IMG/VR virus record: IMGVR_UViG_3300028666_000024
Location: 105,232-169,231 of that record
Source of the DNA: a virus
Length of the DNA stretch: 64,000 nucleotides
Reading direction: 5' to 3' (one strand)
Shown here piece by piece: positions 32,024-40,733 of the stretch (its first letter is position 1; each line of letters starts with the position of its first letter). The position numbers and the translations under genes are program-made. Under the pieces are notes generated by a model. That model saw nothing but the letters and a program-made list of their open reading frames with translations. It did not search any database and was not told where the DNA came from.

Positions 32024-33883
32024 ATGATAAAATATCCTAATATTGCTTCAGAGTTTGTTAGTTTGGTTCATTATTGCAGATGGAATGAAAGTAAGGGTAG
32101 AAGAGAAAATTGGGAAGAGGTTACAGAAAGAGTTATAAATTGGTTGAAAAGTAAAGAACATTTGTCAAAAGTTCCTACAAAGGTTTGGAAAAAAATTGAA
32201 GATGGTCTTTTAAATTTTTCTGTAATGCCTTCAATGAGATTAGTTGCAACAGCAGGACCAGCAGCAGATTCTAATAATATTTGTCTTTATAATTGTAGTT
32301 ATCTTCCTATTGATACCTTAGAAAGTTTCTCCGAATTAATGTATATCTTGATGCATGGAAGTGGAGTAGGTTATAGTGTAGAAAAAGAAAATGTCAATAA
32401 ACTTCCTGAGATTAAACATTGCACAGGAATCATGAGAGATGAATATACCGTTGAGGATTCAAGAGAAGGTTGGATGAAAGCAATTCTCTTCGGATTACAA
32501 ACATGGTATGCAGGAGAAGATGTTGAATATAATTTTGGTAAAGTCAGACCTAAAGGTGCTCCCCTCAAAACTATGGGTGGAACTGCTTCTGGTCCTGAAC
32601 CTCTTAAAAAACTTTTGGAAGATGTTAAAAAAATAATTTTAAATGCTGTTGGAAGAAAATTGAAAACTATCGAATGTCATGATATTTGTTGCATGATAGC
32701 AAGTTGTGTTGTTATGGGTTCAAAAAGAAGATCTGCATGTATTTCATTTAGTGATTTTGATGATGATGAAATGAGAGATGCTAAACATATTCCTTTTCCT
32801 TCGTATAGATATATGTCAAATAATAGTGCAGTATATAAAGATAAACCACAATCAGCAAAGTTTATGAAGGAGTGGGCTGAACTTGCTATGAGTGGAACAG
32901 GTGAACGAGGAATTTATATTGAACAGGAAAGAAACGGGCATAAACTCAGAACAAATCCTTGTGGGGAAATCCTTCTTCGTCCTAATGAATTTTGTAATCT
33001 TTCAGAAGCAGTTATTCGACCCGGAGATGATATTGATGATTTAGTTGAAAAGGTTAAGACTGCTACTTGGTTGGGTTGTATTCAAGCAACATTTACAAAT
33101 TTTCCAAATCTTCGTCCTATATGGAAACAAAATTGTGAAGAAGAAAGACTTATTGGAGTTTCATTAACAGGGCAGATGGATAATTCAGAAATTCTTACTG
33201 AAGAAGTTTTGAAACAACTTCGAAAGACTGTTGAAAAGGTTGCCAAACATGCTTGTAAAATATTAGGAATTAATTTTTCTGCTGCTCTTACGGCGGTTAA
33301 ACCTAGTGGGACAGTTTCACAATTAGTTAATAGTTCTTCGGGTTGTCATGCAAGATATGCTCCTCATTATATCAGGAGATATCGTATTAATACAAGTGAC
33401 CCTATGTTTCATATGATGTGTGATCAAGGTATGGAATGGTTTCCTGAAGTAGGACAAACAAAGGATAATTGTTCAACGGCGGTCTTTGAATTTCCTATCA
33501 GGGCAGTTGCAGATAATATGATTTATAGGTCACAGATGAATGCTATTGACCAGTTAAATTGGTATTTGAAACTACAGGATAATTGGTGTTCTCATAATAC
33601 TTCTATCACAATTTATGTTCCTGATTCTGAATGGTTAAAGGTTGGTTCAGAAGTTTATGATAAGTGGGGAAGGATTAATGGTGTTGCATTTTTTCCGCTT
33701 GATGAACATAATTATCCTTTGGCACCTTATGAAGAAATTACTTCAGAAAGGTATTTAGAAATGTTAGAAAATTTTCCAAGATTAGATTTTACAAAGTTAG
33801 GGGAGTATGAAAAAATCTCCGGGGATACTACCAAAACATCAAGGGAATTTTCTTGTAGTGGTGATAGATGTGAGTTAAAATAA
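32024..33883 (+). CDS. nrdJ: Class II (B12-dependent) ribonucleotide reductase
   Basis: The protein resembles monomeric adenosylcobalamin-dependent reductases. It has MPSMRL, a first redox Cys region (ICLYNCSYLPID), NPCGEI with the active-site Cys at about 312, FCNLSEAV, TAVKPSGTVSQL and a C-terminal Cys pair (CSGDRC) for re-reduction. At 619 residues it is shorter than many relatives. It converts ribonucleotides to deoxyribonucleotides and needs host B12. No small radical subunit is needed or seen. Confidence 0.9.
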   Translation: MIKYPNIASEFVSLVHYCRWNESKGRRENWEEVTERVINWLKSKEHLSKVPTKVWKKIEDGLLNFSVMPSMRLVATAGPAADSNNICLYNCSYLPIDTLESFSELMYILMHGSGVGYSVEKENVNKLPEIKHCTGIMRDEYTVEDSREGWMKAILFGLQTWYAGEDVEYNFGKVRPKGAPLKTMGGTASGPEPLKKLLEDVKKIILNAVGRKLKTIECHDICCMIASCVVMGSKRRSACISFSDFDDDEMRDAKHIPFPSYRYMSNNSAVYKDKPQSAKFMKEWAELAMSGTGERGIYIEQERNGHKLRTNPCGEILLRPNEFCNLSEAVIRPGDDIDDLVEKVKTATWLGCIQATFTNFPNLRPIWKQNCEEERLIGVSLTGQMDNSEILTEEVLKQLRKTVEKVAKHACKILGINFSAALTAVKPSGTVSQLVNSSSGCHARYAPHYIRRYRINTSDPMFHMMCDQGMEWFPEVGQTKDNCSTAVFEFPIRAVADNMIYRSQMNAIDQLNWYLKLQDNWCSHNTSITIYVPDSEWLKVGSEVYDKWGRINGVAFFPLDEHNYPLAPYEEITSERYLEMLENFPRLDFTKLGEYEKISGDTTKTSREFSCSGDRCELK

Positions 33884-33886
33884 CTA

Positions 33887-33915
33887 TTGCTTTCTTCAAA
33901 ATAATGTGGTATTAT
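33887..33915 (+). promoter_or_regulatory. Sigma70-like promoter, TGGTATTAT type, for tRNA-Leu and clamp
   Basis: TTGCTT, 17 bp, TATTAT with an extended TG, just after nrdJ and 17 bp before the tRNA. Confidence 0.82.
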
Positions 33916-33931
33916 TAAGGTATAGAAATTT

Positions 33932-34011
33932 GGCTTCGTGGTGGAATTGGCAGACACACCTGACTCAAGATCAGACGCGAAAGCATAAGAGTTCAAATCT
34001 CTTCGAAGCTA
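33932..34011 (+). tRNA. tRNA-Leu (CAA)
   Basis: The acceptor arms GGCTTCG and CGAAGCT pair (first pair G-T). The anticodon loop CTCAAGA gives anticodon CAA (reads TTG). A long variable arm (GCGAAAGC) and T arm AAGAG/CTCTT mark a class II tRNA-Leu. One mismatch sits at the top of the anticodon stem. CCA is not encoded, unlike the other two tRNAs. Confidence 0.88.
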
Positions 34012-34044
34012 CTAACATTTAAATCTTAATAGGAGTAACATCTA

Positions 34045-34785
34045 ATGTCTAACGAAGTTCAGTTTAAAAAGAAGTTTTTTGAAGTTTTGAAAGATCTTTC
34101 CAAGATTACCACACAAGTAATTATTACCAAGGAAGATGGTCATTTAGTTTGCAGACAGAAGACAGATGATGAGTCGATTCGTTATACTCTCACTGCCCCG
34201 TTGGATAATTTTACTTTTGAAAAGGATGAAGTTGGTATATACAATTATCCAGAATTCTATCAATTCTTTTCACTTTTTAAGAATCCAAAAATCCTCATTG
34301 AAGATGATAAGATTCGGTTTGAAGAAGGAAATTCTCTCATTGAATATTACTTCTCAAAACCAGAAGTTTGTGCAAGGGGAGTAAACACTAACTGGTCAAA
34401 GTATCCGACTGCTGTTAAGTTTAAAATTCTTCAAAAGGATTTAGAATCTCTTGTAAAAGCATCAAGTCTTATTGTTTCTTCCGACAAGAGAAAGAAAGCC
34501 AGAATCAGTGTTGAAAATGATATGGTTAAAATTGAATTGATTGGAACTAACATCAATCAAAAGAGTAGTGAGTATAATCAATCATATAGCAAGGTTTTTG
34601 ATGCAGAGAAGGTTACTGATTATGAACCATTCAATTATACTATCAATGCTGATTTCTTCATTAACTCTGCAAAGAACACAGACTTTGAAGTTGAGATTAA
34701 ACAGATTGGGGCAATAAAGTCCTCCTATAAAGTTGACGATATTTGTGTTGATATTTTCACAACATTTATTAAAGAGAGATCATAA
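34045..34785 (+). CDS. 45: gp45-like sliding clamp
   Basis: The 246-residue protein (T4 gp45 is 228) has the clamp layout of two similar domains. Recognisable stretches are FKKKFFEVLKDLSKIT, NYPEFYQFFSLFKNP and a C-terminal VDDICVDIFT. It tethers the polymerase to DNA and, in T4, also activates late transcription with gp55. It shares a promoter with tRNA-Leu and has an AGGAG ribosome site. Confidence 0.88.
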   Translation: MSNEVQFKKKFFEVLKDLSKITTQVIITKEDGHLVCRQKTDDESIRYTLTAPLDNFTFEKDEVGIYNYPEFYQFFSLFKNPKILIEDDKIRFEEGNSLIEYYFSKPEVCARGVNTNWSKYPTAVKFKILQKDLESLVKASSLIVSSDKRKKARISVENDMVKIELIGTNINQKSSEYNQSYSKVFDAEKVTDYEPFNYTINADFFINSAKNTDFEVEIKQIGAIKSSYKVDDICVDIFTTFIKERS

Positions 34786-34787
34786 TA

Positions 34788-35315
34788 ATGACCACAGAGA
34801 AAAATGTAGAAGAATTGAAAGTTGTAAAGACTGAACAAGACCAACTTATTCACGAAGAGTATGTTGCACCTGCTCCGGTAGAGAAGTTTATTGACTCAGT
34901 AACAGGTGAGGTTATTGATAAGTCTAAGTTGACTCATTGGCAGAAGATTAAGATAGCTGCTGAAGCAACAGGAACACAAGTCAGAGAACCGAAGTCTGGT
35001 TGTAAGAAGTGTTTCGGTCGAGGATATGATATTTATCTTCAAGACGGAACTCCTCATCCATGCAACTGTATTTATCCTAACAAGACAGAGGCCGAGAAGA
35101 TGAAGGACCAATCACTCTCTTCATTTGCAGTTAATAGGAAGATGAAGCGGGATGCTATGAAGGAAAATAAAAATCTTTCAAATAAACTTGCTAATCTGAT
35201 TCGAGAAGGTAAGATTAAGATTAAGAAAGAACTTGAAAAAGATGTTCCTGAAATTGTAAAGGAAAATCTTGAAGTTACTCCTGATGCTTCTGAAGTTATT
35301 GAGGTTTGTAAATGA
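34788..35315 (+). CDS. Protein with a DnaJ-like zinc finger (175 aa)
   Basis: The centre has SGCKKCFGRGYDIYLQDGTP followed by CNC, a C-x-x-C-x-G-x-G motif as in DnaJ zinc fingers. The ends are acidic (N-terminal) and lysine-rich then acidic (C-terminal). It lies between the clamp and the loader subunit, so a replication role is possible. Confidence 0.6.
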   Translation: MTTEKNVEELKVVKTEQDQLIHEEYVAPAPVEKFIDSVTGEVIDKSKLTHWQKIKIAAEATGTQVREPKSGCKKCFGRGYDIYLQDGTPHPCNCIYPNKTEAEKMKDQSLSSFAVNRKMKRDAMKENKNLSNKLANLIREGKIKIKKELEKDVPEIVKENLEVTPDASEVIEVCK

Positions 35316-35362
35316 AAAAGTTTATAATCTATAAAGAAACAATATTCAATAATGGATAAGTT

Positions 35363-35497
35363 GTGAGAACTGTATATTTTGTGAAGAAGGTTCTTTGGTT
35401 TTGGAAGGACATGAAAGGATCTCTTTATAGATTTGAATTTAAAACTCCTCAAGACGCAGAAGAAACTATTAGAGTTATTTATGATAATAACCTTTGA
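35363..35497 (+). CDS. Small unknown protein (44 aa), uncertain
   Basis: GTG at 35363 with a weak ribosome site. It reads MRTVYFVKKVLWFWKDMKG and ends 18 nt before gp44. Only the open frame and its place in an otherwise empty gap support it. Confidence 0.4.
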   Translation: MRTVYFVKKVLWFWKDMKGSLYRFEFKTPQDAEETIRVIYDNNL

Positions 35498-35515
35498 GAA
35501 AGACTTATAATCTAA

Positions 35516-36475
35516 ATGAACATTCAAGATCTTAACAGTGCAGTGTGGTATAAGAATTATCAACCGAAGAATATGAATAATATTATGCTTCCTAAGTCTA
35601 TGAAAGCATATTTTACAAAACTTATGAAGAGTGGAAAAGATTTACCTCCTCTTCTTTTTCATTCAGTTTCTCCGGGAACTGGTAAGAGCACATGTGCATG
35701 GTGTCTAATCAATGACCTTGATGTTGATTATATTTACATTAACGGATCTTTGGAAAATGGTATTGATATGATCCGCGATAAGATTGTTGTTTTCTGCACG
35801 ACAGCATCTTTTGAAGGTAAGAAGAAGATTGTTTTTCTTGATGAGTTTGACGGTATTACTATGCAAGCGCAGAAAGCATTACGTGGTCTTGTTGATGAAT
35901 TTATAAATTATTGTGGATTCATAGTTACTTTAAATTATGTGTCCACTATCATTGAACCTATCACTTCAAGATTTACAATGAAAGATTTTAATTTTACTTC
36001 TGAAGAAATCAAAACAGAACTTGTTCCAAAATTTGCAAAATATATCAATGATATTTTGGATATTGAAAAGGTTGAGAGATCTTCAGAAATTATTGAAACT
36101 GTTGTAAAGAAATTTTATCCTGATGTTCGTAAGATGGTAAATATTTGTCAGGAATATTCTGAACAAAACAACGTTATTGATTCTGGAATTTTAAAGTTTG
36201 AAGAGATTTCAAATGAACTTATAGAATTTATTTTAAAAAGAGATTTTTTAGGAGCAAGAAGATTTGTAATCAATAATAATATCAGTCACCGAGTTATATT
36301 CTCTCATCTTTACAAACATCTATTACCAAGACTTTTAAATACTCCTTTACAAAAAAGGTTTCCAGAAATTTTGATAATTCTTGCAAAGTATGACCGAGAG
36401 AGTTATTATGCAAATGACAAAGAATTACAAGTTGCTGCATGTTTATTAGAGATTATTCAAAGAATTAGTATATAA
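35516..36475 (+). CDS. 44: gp44-like clamp loader AAA+ subunit
   Basis: The protein is 319 aa, the same length as T4 gp44. It has Walker A (SPGTGKST), Walker B (VFLDEFDG) and the SRF arginine finger (ITSRF). Four copies with one gp62 would load the gp45 clamp. In T4 genes 45, 44 and 62 are adjacent; here gp62 lies 3 kb downstream. Confidence 0.94.
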   Translation: MNIQDLNSAVWYKNYQPKNMNNIMLPKSMKAYFTKLMKSGKDLPPLLFHSVSPGTGKSTCAWCLINDLDVDYIYINGSLENGIDMIRDKIVVFCTTASFEGKKKIVFLDEFDGITMQAQKALRGLVDEFINYCGFIVTLNYVSTIIEPITSRFTMKDFNFTSEEIKTELVPKFAKYINDILDIEKVERSSEIIETVVKKFYPDVRKMVNICQEYSEQNNVIDSGILKFEEISNELIEFILKRDFLGARRFVINNNISHRVIFSHLYKHLLPRLLNTPLQKRFPEILIILAKYDRESYYANDKELQVAACLLEIIQRISI

Positions 36476-36483
36476 CATTTTAT

Positions 36484-36601
36484 GTAGGTGATAATCGTTG
36501 TCTGCGGATGTATCTCTGAAAGGTGGTGTGTATACCACAACTACATGAGAATTGGGAACACTATAGCTCTCTTCCCTACCCTAAGTGCGACAACAACCTA
36601 C
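36484..36601 (+). ncRNA. Candidate structured RNA (about 118 nt)
   Basis: No gene fills this gap. GTAGGT at 36484 pairs with ACCTAC at 36596, and GTTGTC at 36497 with GACAAC at 36589, making a closing stem. Inside are ATGTA/TACAT (36508/36542), GTGGT/ACCAC (36523/36534), and GGGAA/TTCCC (36554/36572). GAGA at 36547 could also pair with TCTC at 36568 as a pseudoknot. This is a multi-branched fold. I do not recognise a known family; it could be a small RNA or a leader for the gene at 36631. Confidence 0.6.
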
Positions 36602-36630
36602 AGATTTAATTTAAAGGAAAGAATAAATAA

Positions 36631-36876
36631 ATGGAAGAACATCTTAATGCAACCTTAATACCATATGAATCTGAACCAATAAAAAATTATAAACTTGTAG
36701 CTCTAATATATTTTCTCATTCGAGATCATATTCAACCCGGAGTAATTGAAACATTAATGAAAGATATATCTTATGAAGGAAATATAAATTTTCTTTCAAA
36801 TTATTGGCTTGTTGGATACTCAAAAGATATAGTTGAAAGATTAACAGAAAACACAAACGAGGAGAAAATATCATGA
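36631..36876 (+). CDS. Unknown protein (81 aa)
   Basis: A short, probably helical protein with no motif. It follows the candidate RNA by 30 nt, has AAAGGAAAG upstream, and overlaps the VWA gene by 4 nt. Confidence 0.6.
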   Translation: MEEHLNATLIPYESEPIKNYKLVALIYFLIRDHIQPGVIETLMKDISYEGNINFLSNYWLVGYSKDIVERLTENTNEEKIS

Positions 36877-37508
36877 AAAAGGGTTTGACTGAAATTACAG
36901 TAGTTATGGATAAGTCTGGTTCAATGGAACATCTTACAAAAGATACAATAGGTGGTTTTAATTCTTTTATTGAGGGACAGAAGAAAATTCCCGGTGATGC
37001 AACACTAAGTCTTTTTCTTTTTGGTACAGAAATTTATCCTCTTTATGAAAACAAAGATATTAAAACAATTAACCCTATTACTTCAGAAGAATATGTTGCT
37101 GATGATTATTCGACTGCTCTTTGTGATGCTATAGGAAAAACTATTGATAGTGTTGGAGCACGACTTTCTGCAACAAATGAAAACGACCGTCCTGAAAAAG
37201 TTTTGATTGTTATTCTTACTGATGGATTTGAAAATGATAGTAAAAAATATAATCAATCAAAAATCAAGGAGATGGTTGAAAATCAGAGGAAGACTTATTC
37301 ATGGGAATTTATTTTTCTTGGTGCAAACATGGATGCTTTTACTGTTGGTGGAAGTTATGGAATTCAAAATAATATCAATTACTCTTCCACCAATATTGGA
37401 ACCAGAAAGGCATATGAAACTGTATGTTATGCTGCTACTAATATAAGACTCGGTAAATCTATAATGGATGGTGTTAGTAATGATATAAGGGACAATACAA
37501 ATGTATAA
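36873..37508 (+). CDS. von Willebrand factor A domain protein
   Basis: The MIDAS metal site is clear: VVMDKSGSMEHL (D-x-S-x-S) and later ILTDGFEND. The whole 211 residues are one VWA domain with no signal peptide, so it acts in the cytoplasm, probably binding a partner protein via the metal. The partner cannot be identified. Confidence 0.85.
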   Translation: MKKGLTEITVVMDKSGSMEHLTKDTIGGFNSFIEGQKKIPGDATLSLFLFGTEIYPLYENKDIKTINPITSEEYVADDYSTALCDAIGKTIDSVGARLSATNENDRPEKVLIVILTDGFENDSKKYNQSKIKEMVENQRKTYSWEFIFLGANMDAFTVGGSYGIQNNINYSSTNIGTRKAYETVCYAATNIRLGKSIMDGVSNDIRDNTNV

Positions 37509-38190
37509 ATTAATTGTTCCAAGAGTTCCCGGCGACGATGTTCTTTTCGATAGTATCGTATATGCTAACGTTAAAAACATTTCAACTCAGACAGAGATAA
37601 TCAACATCACAGACGATTATCCTAACGAAACAATTCATTCAAAATATTTCAAAGCTTTGATAAATTTGAAAGAAAATGATTTGAAAGATGATGATGTTCT
37701 TATATTCTGTCATAATGATTGTGGAATTATTGATCCTCTTTTCAAAGAAAAAGTTGATAGGTTTTTTGAAACTACAGATGTTGCTCTTCTTGGTTTTGTT
37801 GGAAGTAGCAAAATGAAAGAGGATTTGTGTTGGTGGAATAGTGAACCTCAATATCTTCGAGGTCATTTGATGCAGGGTAATAAGGATGATAATAATGCAA
37901 CACATTTGATAAAGGGAGCAATAGGATTTTATAACGATTTAATAATGATTGATGGTTTTTGTTTTGTAACGCTTGGAAAGTATTTTAAAAATTTTCCAAT
38001 CAATTTTGATAATAGTTATAAAGGAAATCATTTTTATGATATGGACCTTTGCCGTCAGTTTATGTTTCAAGATTTAAAAATTGGAGTTGCAGATATTCTT
38101 ATGTATCACAAGTCTCCCGGTAGTTCTCCAAGTGATGAAAATTGGAAATCCGATAGAGCAAACTTCTTATTGAAAGCAGATTACATTTAA
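37501..38190 (+). CDS. GT2-like glycosyltransferase
   Basis: The C-terminal half has MIDGFCFVTLGKYF, then GNHFYDMDLCRQFMFQDLKIGV and MYHKSPGSS. This order (D-G ... H-x-Y-D-x-D ... G ... H-x-S-x-G-S) is that of the Glyco_tranf_2_5 type of glycosyltransferases. The target is unknown. It overlaps the VWA gene by 8 nt. Confidence 0.72.
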   Translation: MYKLIVPRVPGDDVLFDSIVYANVKNISTQTEIINITDDYPNETIHSKYFKALINLKENDLKDDDVLIFCHNDCGIIDPLFKEKVDRFFETTDVALLGFVGSSKMKEDLCWWNSEPQYLRGHLMQGNKDDNNATHLIKGAIGFYNDLIMIDGFCFVTLGKYFKNFPINFDNSYKGNHFYDMDLCRQFMFQDLKIGVADILMYHKSPGSSPSDENWKSDRANFLLKADYI

Positions 38191-38634
38191 ATGATGTTTC
38201 TTACTTGTTTGAGTATAATTATCTATCAGTGTTGGACAGGTGTAGTTGAAGGACTGAAGAATCGTTGGTCAACTCTTCCGGTTCTTTGGTGGTCTAAAGA
38301 TGGTTCATATCATGAGTGGAGATTGATGCAGGGAGTTTTTATTATTTTTGCTGTTATCTTCGGGATGTTTGCTGGTTTTACTTGGTTACATGTTGCTGCC
38401 CTTGTTTGTTCGTGGATAGGTGGTAACGCAATCTATAACAGATTCCTTGTATGGGTTGCACAAGCTAAACATTCACTACTCGATATAAATCGTAATGTAG
38501 ATGGAACACCAGCCTCTTTTTGTTTTGGAAAGTTGATTTTAAAACAATATCCAATTTTTACAACGGGTTGGACAGAACTTGTGTTTACCTTTCCAATCTT
38601 TACAATTTTTGCAATAATCTTAGCAATAGTTTAA
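38191..38634 (+). CDS. Membrane protein (147 aa)
   Basis: Three hydrophobic segments are visible: residues 2-14, about 50-76 (VFIIFAVIFGMFAG...) and the C-terminal 20 residues. It starts right after the glycosyltransferase stop, so the two may act together at the membrane. Function unknown. Confidence 0.65.
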   Translation: MMFLTCLSIIIYQCWTGVVEGLKNRWSTLPVLWWSKDGSYHEWRLMQGVFIIFAVIFGMFAGFTWLHVAALVCSWIGGNAIYNRFLVWVAQAKHSLLDINRNVDGTPASFCFGKLILKQYPIFTTGWTELVFTFPIFTIFAIILAIV

Positions 38635-38645
38635 AAGGAGTTAAA

Positions 38646-38855
38646 ATGGATTATAAAATAACTGTTCATTTTAAAGATATTAATGATAAAGAATCTTTTA
38701 GATGTTTTATAGGAGAAGATAAAAATTTTAAATATTTTATAAAAGATTCCTTTTCTTTCTATTATAATAGTAATTTTTATGATAAAAAAGTAAAAACTAT
38801 CAAAATTAATTATAATACAGAAGAAACACCAACTGTAGATATTATCACTATTTAA
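38646..38855 (+). CDS. Small unknown protein (69 aa)
   Basis: ATG at 38646 with AAAAGGAG upstream. The sequence is Lys/Asp/Tyr-rich and looks beta-stranded. No motif. Confidence 0.6.
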   Translation: MDYKITVHFKDINDKESFRCFIGEDKNFKYFIKDSFSFYYNSNFYDKKVKTIKINYNTEETPTVDIITI

Positions 38856-38868
38856 CAAAGGATTTAAA

Positions 38869-39435
38869 ATGGAAAAAATGAATGATGGTTATGATGGTTT
38901 GCGACAGATTGTTTTAGATGCTGTTGGTCGTGCTGCAATTGGTAAGGGTAAGGAACGTCATGCTTCGGGAGAGGATTTTGAGGACCAACAGATTTGTCAA
39001 ATTCCCCGATGGCAGAAGAGTATTCATGGGTTGCTTTTTCAGGTAACTAAGAAGGCAATGGAGATTGAGCGTCTTCCTACACTTGAGGCACAGATTAAGG
39101 AGTTGCAGGATATTATTATCTACAGTGCAGCGGCAATCATTGTTAAACATGAAGAACTTGGAAAGGCCTATCAACAAAATATTCAACAAAATATTTATCA
39201 AAAGGCTTCAGACTTTATTGATGAAAATACTGTTTCACAAACTATTTCACCAACAAATATTGGAAAGGACTATCAACAAAATATTTATCAAAAGGCTTCA
39301 CAAACTATTTATCAAAAGGCTTCAGACCTTGTTGATGAAAATACTAATATACCTGTTTCACAAACTATTTCACCAACAAATATCGGTAGTATTGATGTTG
39401 ATGCTGTTCAAGATATTATTGGAAAGACCAACTAA
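38869..39435 (+). CDS. Phage protein with GKGKERHA motif and internal repeats
   Basis: The N-terminal part has GRAAIGKGKERHASGEDF, then EDQQI; this G-K-G-x-E-R-H-A block is common in phage proteins of unknown role, often near nucleotide-metabolism genes. Residues from about 100 are built of near-repeats of YQQNIYQKAS and VSQTISPTNIG, some with DENT between them. The repeats look recent at DNA level. Confidence 0.65.
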   Translation: MEKMNDGYDGLRQIVLDAVGRAAIGKGKERHASGEDFEDQQICQIPRWQKSIHGLLFQVTKKAMEIERLPTLEAQIKELQDIIIYSAAAIIVKHEELGKAYQQNIQQNIYQKASDFIDENTVSQTISPTNIGKDYQQNIYQKASQTIYQKASDLVDENTNIPVSQTISPTNIGSIDVDAVQDIIGKTN

Positions 39436-39438
39436 ACA

Positions 39439-39828
39439 ATGAAGATTTTTGATTATCTTAATGGAATGACCTCTGAAAAGAAGGAACTTAATTTTGACTT
39501 GGATGAGGTTTCAAAGGGATATGATTCATACATGACTAACCGATGGGTTTCTATGTGTGAGTTATATCTTCCGATAGCAGCAGAAATAAATCGTATAAAT
39601 ACTTCTGACGAGGATAATTACAATTATTATCGAATATCGTTACCAAAGAATCATGTTTATTTTTCATACATTAAAAAGAACAAGTCAGAATCTTTAAAAG
39701 AAAAAGAATACTTAGCAAAGTTTTATAAGGTAAATTTAAAAGAAACTGATGAACTTTTAAAAATTTTAAAACCCGAACAGATTAAAAAAATAGTTGAATT
39801 TTATGAACGTGGAGGAAAGGTTAAATGA
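39439..39828 (+). CDS. 62: gp62-like clamp loader small subunit
   Basis: The 129-residue protein starts MKIFDYLNGMTSEKKEL and contains YDSYMTNRWVSM, NYYRISLPKNHVYFSYIKK and LAKFYKVNLKETDELLKIL, ending in ERGG. This is the layout of small clamp-loader subunits of T4-like phages, though shorter than T4 gp62 (187 aa). It bridges the gp44 ring. Confidence 0.8.
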   Translation: MKIFDYLNGMTSEKKELNFDLDEVSKGYDSYMTNRWVSMCELYLPIAAEINRINTSDEDNYNYYRISLPKNHVYFSYIKKNKSESLKEKEYLAKFYKVNLKETDELLKILKPEQIKKIVEFYERGGKVK

Positions 39829-40079
39829 GTAATGCAGGAAACAAACCTTATATAAAAGGATATGATGTAAGTGAAATTGAATGGTTAAGAATTTTTCCAA
39901 AGGAGAGTTTTATGATACCAAAGAAAGTAAAGTGTTTGCATTGTGGTGAGATTATTGATGTGAATGTGCAGCGTAATCATTCTTGTACTTGTAATACAGT
40001 AGTGATTGCAGAGGGTAGGGTTTATGGAACTCCCGGAACTGATTGGACTGATGTATCTCCAATGTTGTTGAATGAGTAA
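39825..40079 (+). CDS. Small zinc-ribbon protein (84 aa)
   Basis: It has VKCLHCGEIIDVNVQRNHSC with C-x-C after, a single zinc ribbon. The ATG at 39825 overlaps the gp62 stop. A second strong ribosome site (AGGAG) precedes an in-frame ATG at 39912, so a 55-residue form may also be made. Confidence 0.6.
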   Translation: MSNAGNKPYIKGYDVSEIEWLRIFPKESFMIPKKVKCLHCGEIIDVNVQRNHSCTCNTVVIAEGRVYGTPGTDWTDVSPMLLNE

Positions 40080-40084
40080 ATTAA

Positions 40085-40267
40085 GTGGAATTTAAATTTT
40101 ATGTAGATCAAAATTCCAGTTTGGATTATGTGAAGTCATTAATGAAAACCCAATTGGACGCTATCGTTGATCAGAACTTCTATAGAACTTTGAAACTTTT
40201 TAAAAAAGATTGCAAAGATAAGAAGGCTGTGAGAATGGTTGTAAAAGTAGAAGTTGAAGAGATTTAA
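40085..40267 (+). CDS. Small unknown protein (60 aa)
   Basis: It opens with GTG and a weak ribosome site. It ends with an alternating charged strand (VRMVVKVEVEEI). Function is unknown. Confidence 0.45.
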   Translation: MEFKFYVDQNSSLDYVKSLMKTQLDAIVDQNFYRTLKLFKKDCKDKKAVRMVVKVEVEEI

Positions 40268-40290
40268 AATATATTTTAAACAAACAAAAT

Positions 40291-40298
40291 TATAAATA
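40291..40298 (+). promoter_or_regulatory. T4-type late promoter for the co-chaperonin
   Basis: TATAAATATT, 22 bp before the gene at 40320. A long AT palindrome (TTTAAAATATATTTTAAA, 40264-40281) lies just upstream. Confidence 0.65.
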
Positions 40299-40319
40299 TT
40301 TTAACAGGAGATTTAAAAG

Positions 40320-40733
40320 ATGAGTGAATCAGGAGTAGATACAAACGCACCAGTGTATTTGACCAATAGTATGATTGACTTCAAGACAGATAATATTAAC
40401 AAATTCATTCCATTGAGAGATAGAGTTGTTGGTAAGTTGGTGAAAGATGCTCGTAAAGAAACAAAGGTTGGTAGTATTATTCTTACATCAAATACCAAAG
40501 AACCTTATTCTGAATGTGAAGTGTTATCAGTAGGTAGAGGAGTTACTACTTCTATCGGTGTTATTCCTCCAGAAGTTGCAGTCGGAGATATTTGTCTGCT
40601 TTGGACTGGTAAGTGGTTTGAACTGACAGATGGAGATAATCAATATATCATCTTTCAGGAGAATGATATTGTTGCAAAGTATAGACCCGTTGCTCCTACC
40701 TCAGTTCCTATAACCGAAGAGGAAAGTACATAA
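40320..40733 (+). CDS. GroES-like co-chaperonin (functional analogue of gp31)
   Basis: The core has PLRDRVVGKLV, GSIIL, PYSECEVLSVGRGV, PPEVAVGD and YIIFQENDIVAKY, which is the GroES barrel layout. T4 gp31 replaces GroES to fold the major capsid protein. The late promoter just upstream fits a role in head assembly. The N-terminal 25 residues are an extra extension. Confidence 0.85.
   Translation: MSESGVDTNAPVYLTNSMIDFKTDNINKFIPLRDRVVGKLVKDARKETKVGSIILTSNTKEPYSECEVLSVGRGVTTSIGVIPPEVAVGDICLLWTGKWFELTDGDNQYIIFQENDIVAKYRPVAPTSVPITEEEST

Noticed and set aside
35312-35359. 15-codon frame after the zinc-finger protein
   Set aside because: Too short, no conserved feature, and no coupling beyond position.
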